This document shows, one piece after another, positions 8,296 through 14,395 of a stretch of 14,643 nt of DNA (position 1 is the first letter of the stretch; the number at the start of each line of letters is the position of its first letter). The DNA comes from an uncultured Clostridia bacterium (GTDB lineage Bacteria > Bacillota > Clostridia > Oscillospirales > CAG-272). A program made the translations under genes and the position numbers. Location: contig CANBDB010000022.1 of NCBI GenBank assembly GCA_947367285.1, forward strand, positions 1 through 14,643. The letters run 5' to 3'. Below the pieces are notes generated by a model. It did not search any database. It was given only the letters and a program-made list of their open reading frames with translations, and was not told the origin of the DNA.

Positions 8296-8323
8296 AGAAA
8301 CGATTTTCGTTTCTCTATTTTTT
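8287..8323. terminator. Bidirectional terminator between rluB and prmC
   Basis: A perfect 17-bp inverted repeat pairs 8287-8303 with 8307-8323 around a TTT loop. The core AGAGAAACGA/TCGTTTCTCT is flanked by an A-run on the left and a T-run on the right, so it works as an intrinsic terminator from either side. The rluB TAG (8293-8295) lies in the left arm and the prmC TAG (minus strand, 8315-8317) in the right arm, so the two genes end inside the same hairpin. Confidence 0.93.
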
Positions 8324-9136
8324 CGTTAAATATGCAACTCGGTCGCGTCCAGCATAGTCCTTTATAATTTCACAGTTGAAGCCGTTTTCGTCAGCTATAA
8401 TTCGAAGTGACTCCGCTTGGTCATAGCCAATCTCAAATAAAATAAATCCGTAATTATTTAGAAACTGTGAATAATCCTTGACAATTTTGTTATAAAATAT
8501 AAGGCCGTCATCACCACCCCAAAGAGCTGCATATGGCTCATGCTTAACCTCTTTGGAGAGGGTCTCTATTACCTCGGGACGAATATACGGTGGATTGGAT
8601 AGAATTGCATCAAAGCTGTATCCGTCAAGTTTATTCTCCTCGCTCAAAACGTCAAGAATCATTAAATCAACACGTTTTTCTACTCCGTTAAGCTTTGCAT
8701 TTTTCTTGGCAACATCAAGAGTTTTTTCAAATTTATCAACCGCAACCGCTTGCGTATCACTTCTCTCGCAAAGTGTAGAAATCGCAATGCATCCGCTACC
8801 GGTACAAAGGTCTATAAATCGAGCGTTTTCAGGGAGAATCTCTATGGCTTTTTCTACCAAAATCTCAGTATCGGCACGTGGAATAAGGCAGTTTTCATCA
8901 ACAAAATATGTTTGTCGATAGAAATCCCATTTCCCAACAATGTACTGAAGCGGTTCTCTGTTCTCTCGCCTTTGAAGTGCTTTTTCAAGTGCTTCGCCCA
9001 CTATTTGCTCGTCGCGATGGCTAAAAATATATGACATTTTGTAGTCGGTAAACGTCTCAATAAGTACCCTTGCTTCAAATTCATAATCCTCGGGGGTAAC
9101 TTTTTTGAGTCGCTCAATAAGCTCTATATAATTCAT
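8315..9136 (-). CDS. prmC: Peptide chain release factor N5-glutamine methyltransferase (PrmC/HemK)
   Basis: S-adenosylmethionine-dependent enzyme that methylates the Gln of the GGQ motif in release factors RF1 and RF2. The N-terminal substrate-recognition helices contain EPLQYIVGKWDFY (61-73), a PrmC hallmark, then IPRADTEILVE (85-95). The methyltransferase fold has motif I DLCTGSGCIAI (109-119) and the active-site NPPY (181-184). The 273-residue length is normal. The ATG at 9134-9136 has GAGGGA just upstream on the minus strand. The gene is monocistronic here, unlike the common prfA-prmC arrangement, and shares its intergenic region with a divergent small membrane protein gene. I see no clear promoter for it in the very A/T-rich 9137-9238 gap. 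Confidence 0.95.
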   Translation of the reverse strand: MNYIELIERLKKVTPEDYEFEARVLIETFTDYKMSYIFSHRDEQIVGEALEKALQRRENREPLQYIVGKWDFYRQTYFVDENCLIPRADTEILVEKAIEILPENARFIDLCTGSGCIAISTLCERSDTQAVAVDKFEKTLDVAKKNAKLNGVEKRVDLMILDVLSEENKLDGYSFDAILSNPPYIRPEVIETLSKEVKHEPYAALWGGDDGLIFYNKIVKDYSQFLNNYGFILFEIGYDQAESLRIIADENGFNCEIIKDYAGRDRVAYLTKK

Positions 9137-9177
9137 ATTCCCTCAATAAAAAATATAAAATATTTTTTGTAAAAATA

Positions 9178-9205
9178 TTGCTTTTTTTGTTTTTTGTGTT
9201 ATACT
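9178..9205 (+). promoter_or_regulatory. SigA-type promoter for the small Cys-rich membrane protein gene
   Basis: A -35-like TTGCTT (9178-9183) is separated by 16 bp from an extended -10, TGT plus TATACT (TG at 9197-9198, hexamer 9200-9205). The predicted transcript starts near 9212 and gives a leader of about 27 nt carrying GGAGG at 9226-9230. Confidence 0.65.
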
Positions 9206-9238
9206 GTAAATAGATATTATTAATTGGAGGTTGACCTT

Positions 9239-9454
9239 ATGGAGAAGAAGACAAATTACGGCAAAATTATTGCAGTCACTCTTGCGGTAGTCGCAGCTTT
9301 TGCAGCCATGGCTTTCATCGTTTACAAATTGTTTGTAAAGGAGCTCGCTAAGGTTTATGCACACGAGAATCACGAGGATGATATGTTCCTTGAAGAAGAT
9401 GATACTTGCGATTGCGAATGCATTCAGTGCGATGCAGCCGGTGACGTTGAATAA
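9239..9454 (+). CDS. Small single-pass membrane protein with acidic, Cys-rich tail (unknown function)
   Basis: I do not recognise a named family. The 71 residues comprise a basic N-terminus (MEKKTNYGK), one hydrophobic helix at about 10-31, a short basic stretch after it (KLFVKELAK), and a soluble tail with EDD/EEDD acid runs and the cluster C57-D-C59-E-C61-I-Q-C64 (CxCxCxxC), plus His42 and His45. The tail could bind a metal, but this is inference. The ATG at 9239 is preferred over the in-frame TTG at 9224 because TTG lies within the ribosome binding site and GGAGG (9226-9230) is 8 nt before the ATG. It is monocistronic, with its own promoter and terminator, which implies a steadily expressed, genuine gene. 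Confidence 0.82.
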   Translation: MEKKTNYGKIIAVTLAVVAAFAAMAFIVYKLFVKELAKVYAHENHEDDMFLEEDDTCDCECIQCDAAGDVE

Positions 9455-9467
9455 TTATTTGCCAAAT

Positions 9468-9496
9468 AAGGGTCCAAAGCTTTGGACCCTTTTTTT
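9468..9496. terminator. Perfect palindromic terminator between the small membrane protein gene and dnaI
   Basis: A perfect 24-bp palindrome spans 9468-9491, with arms AAGGGTCCAAAG and CTTTGGACCCTT. On the plus strand a run of seven Ts (9490-9496) follows, a strong intrinsic terminator for the small membrane protein gene. On the minus strand the hairpin is followed by TTATTT, a weaker tail. It is the only hairpin near the end of rex–dnaD–dnaI, so it may serve both directions. Confidence 0.9.
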
Positions 9497-9503
9497 ATTT
9501 TTC

Positions 9504-10481
9504 TTATTTTTTAAGAAGCTTTTGCTCTCTGACGTCAGTTCCTACGAAGAACAAAATATGATATTCACCGAACAAACGGCTCCATATTCTGTCCGTGTAT
9601 TTTTTCTGAATCTCGTCCTTGCTGAGATTTGTACTGATAACCGTTGCTTTTTTACGGCTCAATCGGTCATTTATGAGATTATAAAGCGTGGACACGGAGA
9701 ATTGATTGATTATCTCGGTACCAAGGTCATCTATAATGAGAAGATCGCAGTCAAAGTATCGGTCGATAAGAGCGGCGCCATCTCTTCCCTTAGATTTATA
9801 ACGGTCAAATTCAAACTCGGAGAAAAGGTCGATAGCCCCAGTATAGAAAACGTCGTTACCCTTCTCAATAACCTTTTTTGCAAGCGCGCTTGAAAGATGT
9901 GTCTTGCCAAGCCCAGTACCGCCAAACATCAAAATACTTGGTGAGCCGATATCATTGAAATTCTCAGCATACGCCTTGAGATACTCCACGTTCTTGCGCA
10001 TTCTCTCACGGTTGAGAGGATTTTTGCTATAGTAATCAAGAGAGAAATTATCAAAGCTTTGCTCTCTGATTAGTGACGCAAAGCCGCTGTTTTCAATACC
10101 TGCGAGCACAAGCGCTTCTCTCATACAAGAGCACATTTTTGTGTCAACAAAGCCTGTATCGCAGCATTTGGCACATTCGTACTTAACGTCAGTATAATCC
10201 ACAGGGTATCTGTATGCCTCAAGAAGCCTTGCGCGCTCCGCCTGAAGCTCTTCGTTTTTATGTCTAATTTCAGCGAGGCGCTCCTCGTAATTTGCTTTAT
10301 CAGCAAGGGCCGCTGAAAAAATTTCAAGACCAACCTTGGAGAGCTGTCTATCAATCTCCGCAATTTGAGGAATTTTGTAGTGAAGCTCCGCTTCGCGCAT
10401 TTGTGCTCTCTCGCGTGCAATCACATACTTTTGAGAGTATTCCTCATATATCTTTTTGTAAATTGAAATATTGTAACCCAT
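9504..10481 (-). CDS. dnaI: Replicative helicase loader ATPase (DnaI/DnaC family)
   Basis: AAA+ ATPase expected to load the replicative helicase onto origin DNA. An N-terminal helical region, rich in charged residues and probably coiled coil (about 20-90), precedes a Cys cluster (C103, C106, C107, C117, C119) resembling the zinc-binding region of DnaI-type loaders. The AAA+ core has Walker A GGTGLGKT at 187-194, Walker B LLIIDDLG at 248-255, a sensor-1-like VISTNLS at 281-287 and RIWSRLFG at 298-305. The 325-residue length fits the clostridial loader. The ATG is served by TAGGAG, which includes the stop codon of the upstream dnaD-like gene, so translation is coupled. Pairing with a DnaD-domain gene and location outside any prophage favour the chromosomal loader over a phage DnaC. 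Confidence 0.9.
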   Translation of the reverse strand: MGYNISIYKKIYEEYSQKYVIARERAQMREAELHYKIPQIAEIDRQLSKVGLEIFSAALADKANYEERLAEIRHKNEELQAERARLLEAYRYPVDYTDVKYECAKCCDTGFVDTKMCSCMREALVLAGIENSGFASLIREQSFDNFSLDYYSKNPLNRERMRKNVEYLKAYAENFNDIGSPSILMFGGTGLGKTHLSSALAKKVIEKGNDVFYTGAIDLFSEFEFDRYKSKGRDGAALIDRYFDCDLLIIDDLGTEIINQFSVSTLYNLINDRLSRKKATVISTNLSKDEIQKKYTDRIWSRLFGEYHILFFVGTDVREQKLLKK

Positions 10482-10489
10482 ATTTTCTC

Positions 10490-11479
10490 CTACATTTTTT
10501 CGTAGCTACGGTCAAGTGCTGCCTTGAAGAACTCGTCCACGTCAAAGCTTGAACCGTCGTTACCCTTTTCAAGCTCGCGCTTTGCAAGAAGCTCGTTTAC
10601 ACCGTCCATATTTCTAACACCCTCGGCATACCACTTTTCAAGTATTGCGTTGGCATAGTGGATGGATGGCTTACTTGTTGCATTGACGGTAATCTCATAT
10701 GCCTTTTCAATTACGTCAAGGTCATATTTGTATTCGCCAATCCAAGTTTCAAGTTGCTTTTTCTCCTTGGTAGTAAGCTTTCTACCGCCAATTCCGAAAA
10801 CACCACGAATTTTGCCTTCAAGCTCCATCTTCTCTTCCTTAGCGCAAAGCGCTTCCTGAAGAACTGCCGCCTCGGTAAAGCCTTCGTCAAGGCAACTTAC
10901 AGCCATTTTCTCTATGTATCTCATGGACTTTATCTCTTTTCGTGCACAATGGTGCATGAGAACGAGAATATAATCATTATCGAGTCCAAGGTAATCAACA
11001 AGTGCCATAAGAACCTTGATCTCGGATGCAGTAAATATTTTTCCGAGAATATTTTGACATTCGTCGATAAGTCCTATCACGTTTTGATGCTTTTTAAGGA
11101 GCGCGTTAAGCTCGGTGCTTGTATACTGAGGAAGCTCACTAACCTTTGCGCGCTTGGGAGTATTCTCCACAACCTCGGGCTCGGGCTTGAGTTCTTTTTT
11201 GTTTTCTTGGGTTTCGCCACAAACACTAATTATACCCGTTCCGCGCCAAAAGGCAATGGACGCTTCAACGTCCTTTTCTTCGCATCCGAGTGCTTTGGTT
11301 ATTTCCAAAACGAACTTTCCTTCCCTATATTTTTCGGAAGATGACATAAGAAGAAGTACCTTGAGGTCAAACTTCATTGCCTTGTCAACATAGTCCGCTA
11401 CATCGAAAGGAAGAACGAGAACACCCGTGCTATAATTAAAAACAATGCTGTTTTTTTCCTTTTTCTTCATATTAGCCAT
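10490..11479 (-). CDS. DnaD domain-containing replication initiation protein
   Basis: DnaD/DnaB-type primosome protein that in Firmicutes helps bring the helicase-loader complex to the origin. An N-terminal winged-helix-like region covers about 10-90. A charged, Pro/Glu-rich linker follows (about 93-118), then two DnaD/DnaB_2-type helical domains at roughly 130-205 and 222-300. The second ends in YANAILEKWYAEGV, the family's Y-x3-IL-x-W-type motif. The 329-residue length is nearer the two-domain DnaB type than classic DnaD. The first ATG (11477-11479) overlaps the rex stop by 8 nt. A second in-frame ATG at 11468-11470 follows that stop, and neither has a clear ribosome binding site, so the start could be three residues later. 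dnaI follows after 8 nt. Confidence 0.88.
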   Translation of the reverse strand: MANMKKKEKNSIVFNYSTGVLVLPFDVADYVDKAMKFDLKVLLLMSSSEKYREGKFVLEITKALGCEEKDVEASIAFWRGTGIISVCGETQENKKELKPEPEVVENTPKRAKVSELPQYTSTELNALLKKHQNVIGLIDECQNILGKIFTASEIKVLMALVDYLGLDNDYILVLMHHCARKEIKSMRYIEKMAVSCLDEGFTEAAVLQEALCAKEEKMELEGKIRGVFGIGGRKLTTKEKKQLETWIGEYKYDLDVIEKAYEITVNATSKPSIHYANAILEKWYAEGVRNMDGVNELLAKRELEKGNDGSSFDVDEFFKAALDRSYEKM

Positions 11480-12167
11480 TTCTATCTTCGTTATATTTGC
11501 TTACGATTCGGTAGTTGAGCGTCATAAGCGAGTCGCCAAGGTGAACGTTTTCAATAACAAGATCGCTTTCGATACTGTGAAGCTCCTGTCCTGTAAAGTT
11601 CCAAATGCCGCTGATGTCAGTTTCAGCAATTCTATGCGCCATATCAAGTGTTTGCTCCTTGGGGAGAGTCAAAACCGCCATATCTACAGTATGTGTAGCT
11701 GCATAGCGCTCAAATTCATCTATATGAAGAATCGGGATATCGTTAATGCTTGTACCTACAAGATTTTCGTCAACGTCGAAAATCGCAACTATATCAACAC
11801 CGCGCTTTTCAAACATCTCGTTTTTGGCAAGAGCGCGTCCGAGGTTACCGCCACCAATGATAACCGCCTGAAGTCCTGCTCCAACACCCAAAAGCTCGCA
11901 AATTCTTGCATAGAGATAGTTTACATTATAACCATAGCCCTGCTGACCGAAGCCGCCAAAGCAGTTGAGGTCCTGACGGATTTGGCTTGCGGTAATGTTC
12001 ATTCTACGGGAAAGCTCGGATGAGCTTATTCTTGTTTTACCTTCGCGCATAAGAATTCTAAGATATCTAAAATATCTGGGAAGGCGCTTGATAACTGCAG
12101 TTGAAACATTTTCCTTGGAAGGTGTAGCCTGCTCGTCAGTTGTGTATAAAATATCCTTTTCCTTCAT
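11472..12167 (-). CDS. rex: Redox-sensing transcriptional repressor Rex
   Basis: Dimeric DNA-binding protein that senses the NADH/NAD+ ratio and represses fermentation and anaerobic energy genes when NADH is low. An N-terminal winged helix (about 25-85) has the conserved RLPRYFRYLR opening, SSSELSRRMNITASQIRQDL and FGQQGYGY, all characteristic of Rex. A Rossmann domain with the NAD-binding GGGNLG (105-110) and a C-terminal helix complete the 231 residues. AAGGAGA lies ahead of the ATG on the minus strand. The last 8 nt overlap the DnaD-like gene, so Rex is first in a rex–dnaD–dnaI operon. I see no Rex operator (TTGTTAA-N4-TTAACAA type) in the upstream gap. Confidence 0.95.
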   Translation of the reverse strand: MKEKDILYTTDEQATPSKENVSTAVIKRLPRYFRYLRILMREGKTRISSSELSRRMNITASQIRQDLNCFGGFGQQGYGYNVNYLYARICELLGVGAGLQAVIIGGGNLGRALAKNEMFEKRGVDIVAIFDVDENLVGTSINDIPILHIDEFERYAATHTVDMAVLTLPKEQTLDMAHRIAETDISGIWNFTGQELHSIESDLVIENVHLGDSLMTLNYRIVSKYNEDRNG

Positions 12168-12198
12168 AAAATTGTCTCCTTATTTATTAGCAATATTA

Positions 12199-12228
12199 AT
12201 TATTTGATTTGGGAAAAATTGTGGACAA
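12199..12228 (-). promoter_or_regulatory. Candidate rex–dnaD–dnaI promoter overlapping a DnaA box
   Basis: On the minus strand, TTGTCC (12228-12223) could be a -35 element, followed by an 18-bp A/T-rich spacer and AATAAT (12204-12199, one mismatch to TATAAT). The start would fall near 12192, leaving a leader of about 25 nt with AAGGAGA. The -35 lies inside the DnaA-box-like TTGTCCACA at 12220-12228, so DnaA binding would be expected to interfere with or modulate it. The match is modest. Confidence 0.4.
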
Positions 12229-12293
12229 AAAACCTTGATAAATCAAGTTTTCCACAGTTTCCACAGGGTTTTCCACAGGAATTATGTGGAAAA
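12220..12293. promoter_or_regulatory. Cluster of five DnaA-box-like 9-mers
   Basis: Three plus-strand boxes are TTTTCCACA (12248-12256), GTTTCCACA (12257-12265, directly abutting) and TTTTCCACA (12269-12277). Two minus-strand boxes flank them: TTGTCCACA (12220-12228) and TTTTCCACA (12285-12293). All keep the TCCACA core of the DnaA box TTATCCACA. The cluster fills the tsaD–rex gap, immediately upstream of an operon encoding a DnaD-like protein and a helicase loader, and next to an A/T-rich stretch (12168-12220). As I recall, B. subtilis has one of its DnaA-box clusters right after gcp (tsaD). The motifs are seen directly, and the binding function is inferred. Confidence 0.82.
12227..12247 (-). 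terminator. Weak terminator downstream of tsaD
   Basis: On the minus strand, CTTGA and TCAAG (within 12234-12247) form a short stem around a TTTA loop. An A·G mismatch and further A-T pairs extend it, and a run of six Ts (12232-12227) follows. Stem stability looks low, so partial read-through from dCMP deaminase–rimI–tsaD into rex is likely. It lies inside the DnaA-box cluster. Confidence 0.5.
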
Positions 12294-12304
12294 CTTTGTC
12301 GAAA

Positions 12305-13318
12305 TTAATCAAGGGGTGAATATGCGCTTGCGTTGAGTGATGTGTCGGCAAAATTGCCCTTTTTATACTCATAATAACCCGCAAGTGCAATCATTGCGCC
12401 GTTATCTCCGCAAAGTGAACGGTCGGGCAACGCGAGTTCAATACCACGTCTCTTGCACATATTTGAGATGGATGTGCGCAAATGTGAGTTTGCGGCAACA
12501 CCGCCTGAAATTGCAAGCATTTTTGCCCCACTTTTCTCAAGTGCGGATTCAACCTTGGACGTTATTGCCTTTACTACGCAATCCGTATAGGATGCCGCAA
12601 CGTCGGCAAAGCTTATTGCAATTCCCTTTTGGGTATTGGAATTTATATAGTTGAGCGCGCTTGTTTTAAGTCCTGAGAAGGAGAAGTCCAGGTTGTCTCC
12701 CTGAAGCGCGGGTGAGGGGAATTTTATTGCTTTAGGATCGCCCTCATAAGCAAGCTTATCAAGTGCGGCGCCTCCTGGATACGGCATACCCATAACCCTT
12801 GCAATCTTATCAAATGCTTCACCTGCCGCATCGTCGCGTGTTGTGCCAAGTTCATCAAAATCGGCATAGTCCTTAATGTGATAAATCGAGGTATGACCTC
12901 CCGAAACAACGAGTGCGAGGAACGGAGGTTTAAGACTCGGTGCCTCAAAATAAGCCGCAGCAACGTGTCCCTTAATATGATCCACCGGAACGAGAGGGAT
13001 GTTATTTGCAAAAGCCAAAGATTTTGCAAAGTTCACGCCCACGAGCAATGCTCCAATAAGACCCGGTGAACTTGTTACCGCAATGGCACCGAGATCCTTT
13101 AATGTGATACCTGCTATATCGAGCGCCTCGTGTGTGATGCGTGACACCGCTTCAATATGTGCTCGGCTAGCAATCTCAGGTACTACCCCGCCATAAAGAC
13201 GGTGTATATCTATTTGCGAGGCAACTATATTTGACCTTATATAAGGTTTTTCATCAATAATCTCTACAACGGAAGCCGATGTTTCGTCACAAGAGCTTTC
13301 CATTCCTAAAATGTACAT
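12305..13318 (-). CDS. tsaD: tRNA N6-adenosine threonylcarbamoyltransferase TsaD
   Basis: Transfers the threonylcarbamoyl group to A37 of ANN-decoding tRNAs, working with TsaB and TsaE. The Kae1/Qri7/YgjD signature opens the protein (ILGMESSCDETSASVVE, 3-19). The metal-binding HIKGH has His114 and His118. Nucleotide and substrate loops include SGGHTS (139-144), the DDAAGEAFD block (162-170), SGLKTSALNY, ISGGVAANS (270-278) and CGDNGAMI (303-310), with the third metal ligand Asp305. The 337-residue length is normal. The ribosome binding site AGGAAG overlaps the upstream rimI TAG, so the two are coupled. tsaB and tsaE, often linked to these genes, are not in the window. Confidence 0.97.
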   Translation of the reverse strand: MYILGMESSCDETSASVVEIIDEKPYIRSNIVASQIDIHRLYGGVVPEIASRAHIEAVSRITHEALDIAGITLKDLGAIAVTSSPGLIGALLVGVNFAKSLAFANNIPLVPVDHIKGHVAAAYFEAPSLKPPFLALVVSGGHTSIYHIKDYADFDELGTTRDDAAGEAFDKIARVMGMPYPGGAALDKLAYEGDPKAIKFPSPALQGDNLDFSFSGLKTSALNYINSNTQKGIAISFADVAASYTDCVVKAITSKVESALEKSGAKMLAISGGVAANSHLRTSISNMCKRRGIELALPDRSLCGDNGAMIALAGYYEYKKGNFADTSLNASAYSPLD

Positions 13319-13328
13319 AAATTACTTC

Positions 13329-13769
13329 CTAATCTAAATTTTTTATCATTACGAGAGCATTCTCTCGAGGGTCGGTATAAAAATTCTTTCTCTTTCCTGC
13401 CACAAAAAAGCCAAACTTTTCGTAAAGAGAAATTGCCGGAGCATTTGATTCTCTTACCTCAAGTGAAATCGACACTATATCTCGTCGCTTACACTCGTCA
13501 ATCACGCCCGATATCACCGCATCCGCACATCCTTGTCTTTTATATCTTTCGGCGGTTGCAACGTTGATTATTTGTGCCTCATCAAGCACGGTGGTCACAG
13601 TGCAATAGCTGCCGAGATCGCTGTCCTCAAGGAGCACAACACAAAAGGCATCATTCCCTTCAACAAACATTTTGAGTGCATTTTCACTCGCAGGATGCGT
13701 AAAGGTGGATTTTTCTATTTCCGCAATAGCCTTGATATGCTCCGCTTTAGCTAAGTATATTTCTCTCAT
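13329..13769 (-). CDS. rimI: GNAT N-acetyltransferase, RimI-like (ribosomal protein alanine acetyltransferase)
   Basis: Acetyl-CoA-dependent N-acetyltransferase. RimI acetylates the N-terminal Ala of ribosomal protein S18, a target inferred here from family and tsaD linkage. The 146 residues show the GNAT fold: N-terminal AKAEHIKAIAEIEKSTF, the β4 strand and acetyl-CoA loop INVATAERYKRQGCADAVI (68-86), then LEVRESNAPAISLYEKFGF with Glu104 and Tyr116, equivalent to the E. coli RimI catalytic residues. The acetyl-CoA loop (RQGCA) departs from the usual RxxGxG/A. The start at 13769, one base after the dCMP deaminase stop, is preferred to the in-frame ATG at 13805, whose ribosome-binding-like GAGG is directly adjacent to it and which would overlap the upstream gene. 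Confidence 0.9.
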   Translation of the reverse strand: MREIYLAKAEHIKAIAEIEKSTFTHPASENALKMFVEGNDAFCVVLLEDSDLGSYCTVTTVLDEAQIINVATAERYKRQGCADAVISGVIDECKRRDIVSISLEVRESNAPAISLYEKFGFFVAGKRKNFYTDPRENALVMIKNLD

Positions 13770-13770
13770 T

Positions 13771-14259
13771 TTAATATCCGAACATTCCCGTGAGAGAATC
13801 GTCATCCTCGATCCACTCGTTAACGTCTATCACGCGAAAGTTCTCTTTATCGTCGCGCACAACCACAAATGCTATACCCGCATTTATGACCTGCTTTTTG
13901 CACATCATACAGGACGTTGTATGGGGAACGAGTCCTTCATTCTCGGGATCTACACAAGCCATATAGAGCGTTGCACCAAGCATTTGATCACGGGGCGCGG
14001 CAATAATAGCATTTGCCTCAGCATGTACCGAGCGGCAAAGCTCATATCTCTCGCCGCGAGGAATGCAAAGCTTTTCACGCATGCAGTACTGAAGCTCGTT
14101 GCAATTCTTTCTTCCTCTCGGAGCGCCGTTATAGCCAGTAGAAATAATAACGTCGTTCTTAACGATAATTGCACCGTACTTTTTACGCATACAAGTGCTT
14201 CTTTCAGCAACTGTTTGCGCTATGTCAAGATAATAGTTTTCCTTTGAAATTCTATCCAT
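13771..14259 (-). CDS. dCMP/cytidine deaminase family protein (ComEB-like dCMP deaminase)
   Basis: Zinc-dependent deaminase that most likely converts dCMP to dUMP to supply dTMP synthesis. The zinc site is visible: HAE at 79-81 (SVHAEANAII), with the proton-shuttling Glu81, and C117-M-M-C120 in the second motif, where the usual Pro before the first Cys is Ser. The N-terminal TGYNGAPRG (41-49) is typical of dCMP deaminases and separates them from cytidine deaminases. Several extra Cys (23, 53, 59, 65, 75) may hold a second metal, as in phage T4 deaminase. The 162-residue length fits. AGGATGG precedes the ATG. It is the first gene of the operon with rimI and tsaD and follows a clear promoter. 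Confidence 0.93.
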   Translation of the reverse strand: MDRISKENYYLDIAQTVAERSTCMRKKYGAIIVKNDVIISTGYNGAPRGRKNCNELQYCMREKLCIPRGERYELCRSVHAEANAIIAAPRDQMLGATLYMACVDPENEGLVPHTTSCMMCKKQVINAGIAFVVVRDDKENFRVIDVNEWIEDDDSLTGMFGY

Positions 14260-14299
14260 ACTGAACCATCCTAAAAGTAAAAATAACTATACATAGTAT

Positions 14300-14328
14300 A
14301 TTATAAATTAATCCCGTCAAAAAAGCAA
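14300..14328 (-). promoter_or_regulatory. SigA-type promoter for dCMP deaminase–rimI–tsaD
   Basis: On the minus strand, TTGCTT (14328-14323) is followed by exactly 17 bp and a consensus TATAAT (14305-14300). The start of transcription would be near 14293, giving a leader of about 33 nt before the dCMP deaminase ATG. A TTGACG at 14320-14315 also lies in the spacer but is too close to the -10 to be the -35. Confidence 0.75.
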
Positions 14329-14361
14329 GGGTTTTTGCAAAATTCCTCAAAATTAGCAAAC

Positions 14362-14387
14362 AAAAAAGACCGCACCAGCGGTCTTTT
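14362..14387 (-). terminator. Intrinsic terminator of the two-helix membrane protein gene
   Basis: A perfect 10-bp stem pairs AAAAGACCGC (14364-14373) with GCGGTCTTTT (14378-14387) around a 4-nt loop. Read on the minus strand, the stem ends in a run of six Ts (14367-14362). It lies 8 nt past the stop codon of the upstream minus-strand gene and separates it from the dCMP deaminase promoter. Confidence 0.92.
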
Positions 14388-14395
14388 CGTTTTCT

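Larger units (their letters stand above)
14260..14395. other. Intergenic gap between dCMP deaminase and the two-helix membrane protein gene
   Basis: This 136-bp gap holds the dCMP deaminase ribosome binding site (rc of 14267-14273), the promoter at 14300-14328, an unassigned A/T-rich stretch at 14331-14361, and the terminator at 14362-14387. I see no small RNA or additional ORF in it. Confidence 0.7.

Noticed and set aside
10658..11344. 228-codon plus-strand ORF opposite the DnaD-like gene
   Set aside because: It is a shadow of a real gene, with no ribosome binding site, no promoter and a low-complexity Phe/Leu-rich translation.
9504..11479. Prophage remnant, suggested by DnaC-like and DnaD-domain genes
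   Set aside because: No integrase, repressor, structural genes or att-like repeats are present, and the pair is coupled to rex among housekeeping genes, as expected for the chromosomal helicase loader of Clostridia.
11445..12023. 192-codon plus-strand ORF opposite rex
   Set aside because: Antisense to a fully conserved Rex protein, with no translation signals.
12168..12304. DnaA boxes plus A/T-rich flank as the chromosomal origin oriC
   Set aside because: No dnaA, dnaN, recF or rpmH is near, genes on both sides run in the same direction, the A/T-rich stretch is short, and I see no clean DnaA-trio run after the last box. A titration or regulatory site is the better reading, although whole-genome GC skew would settle it.
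12168..12304. Rex operator for autoregulation upstream of rex
   Set aside because: The only inverted repeat, CTTGAT-AA-ATCAAG, does not match TTGTTAA-N4-TTAACAA and is better explained as a weak terminator hairpin for tsaD.
13672..14247. 191-codon plus-strand ORF opposite rimI and the dCMP deaminase gene
   Set aside because: It spans two certain minus-strand genes and has no family features or ribosome binding site.
14323..14344. Short GCAA/TTGC inverted repeat upstream of the dCMP deaminase promoter as an operator
   Set aside because: Only 4 bp pair around a 6-nt loop, and the repeat overlaps the -35 by chance-level similarity, so it is too weak to call.
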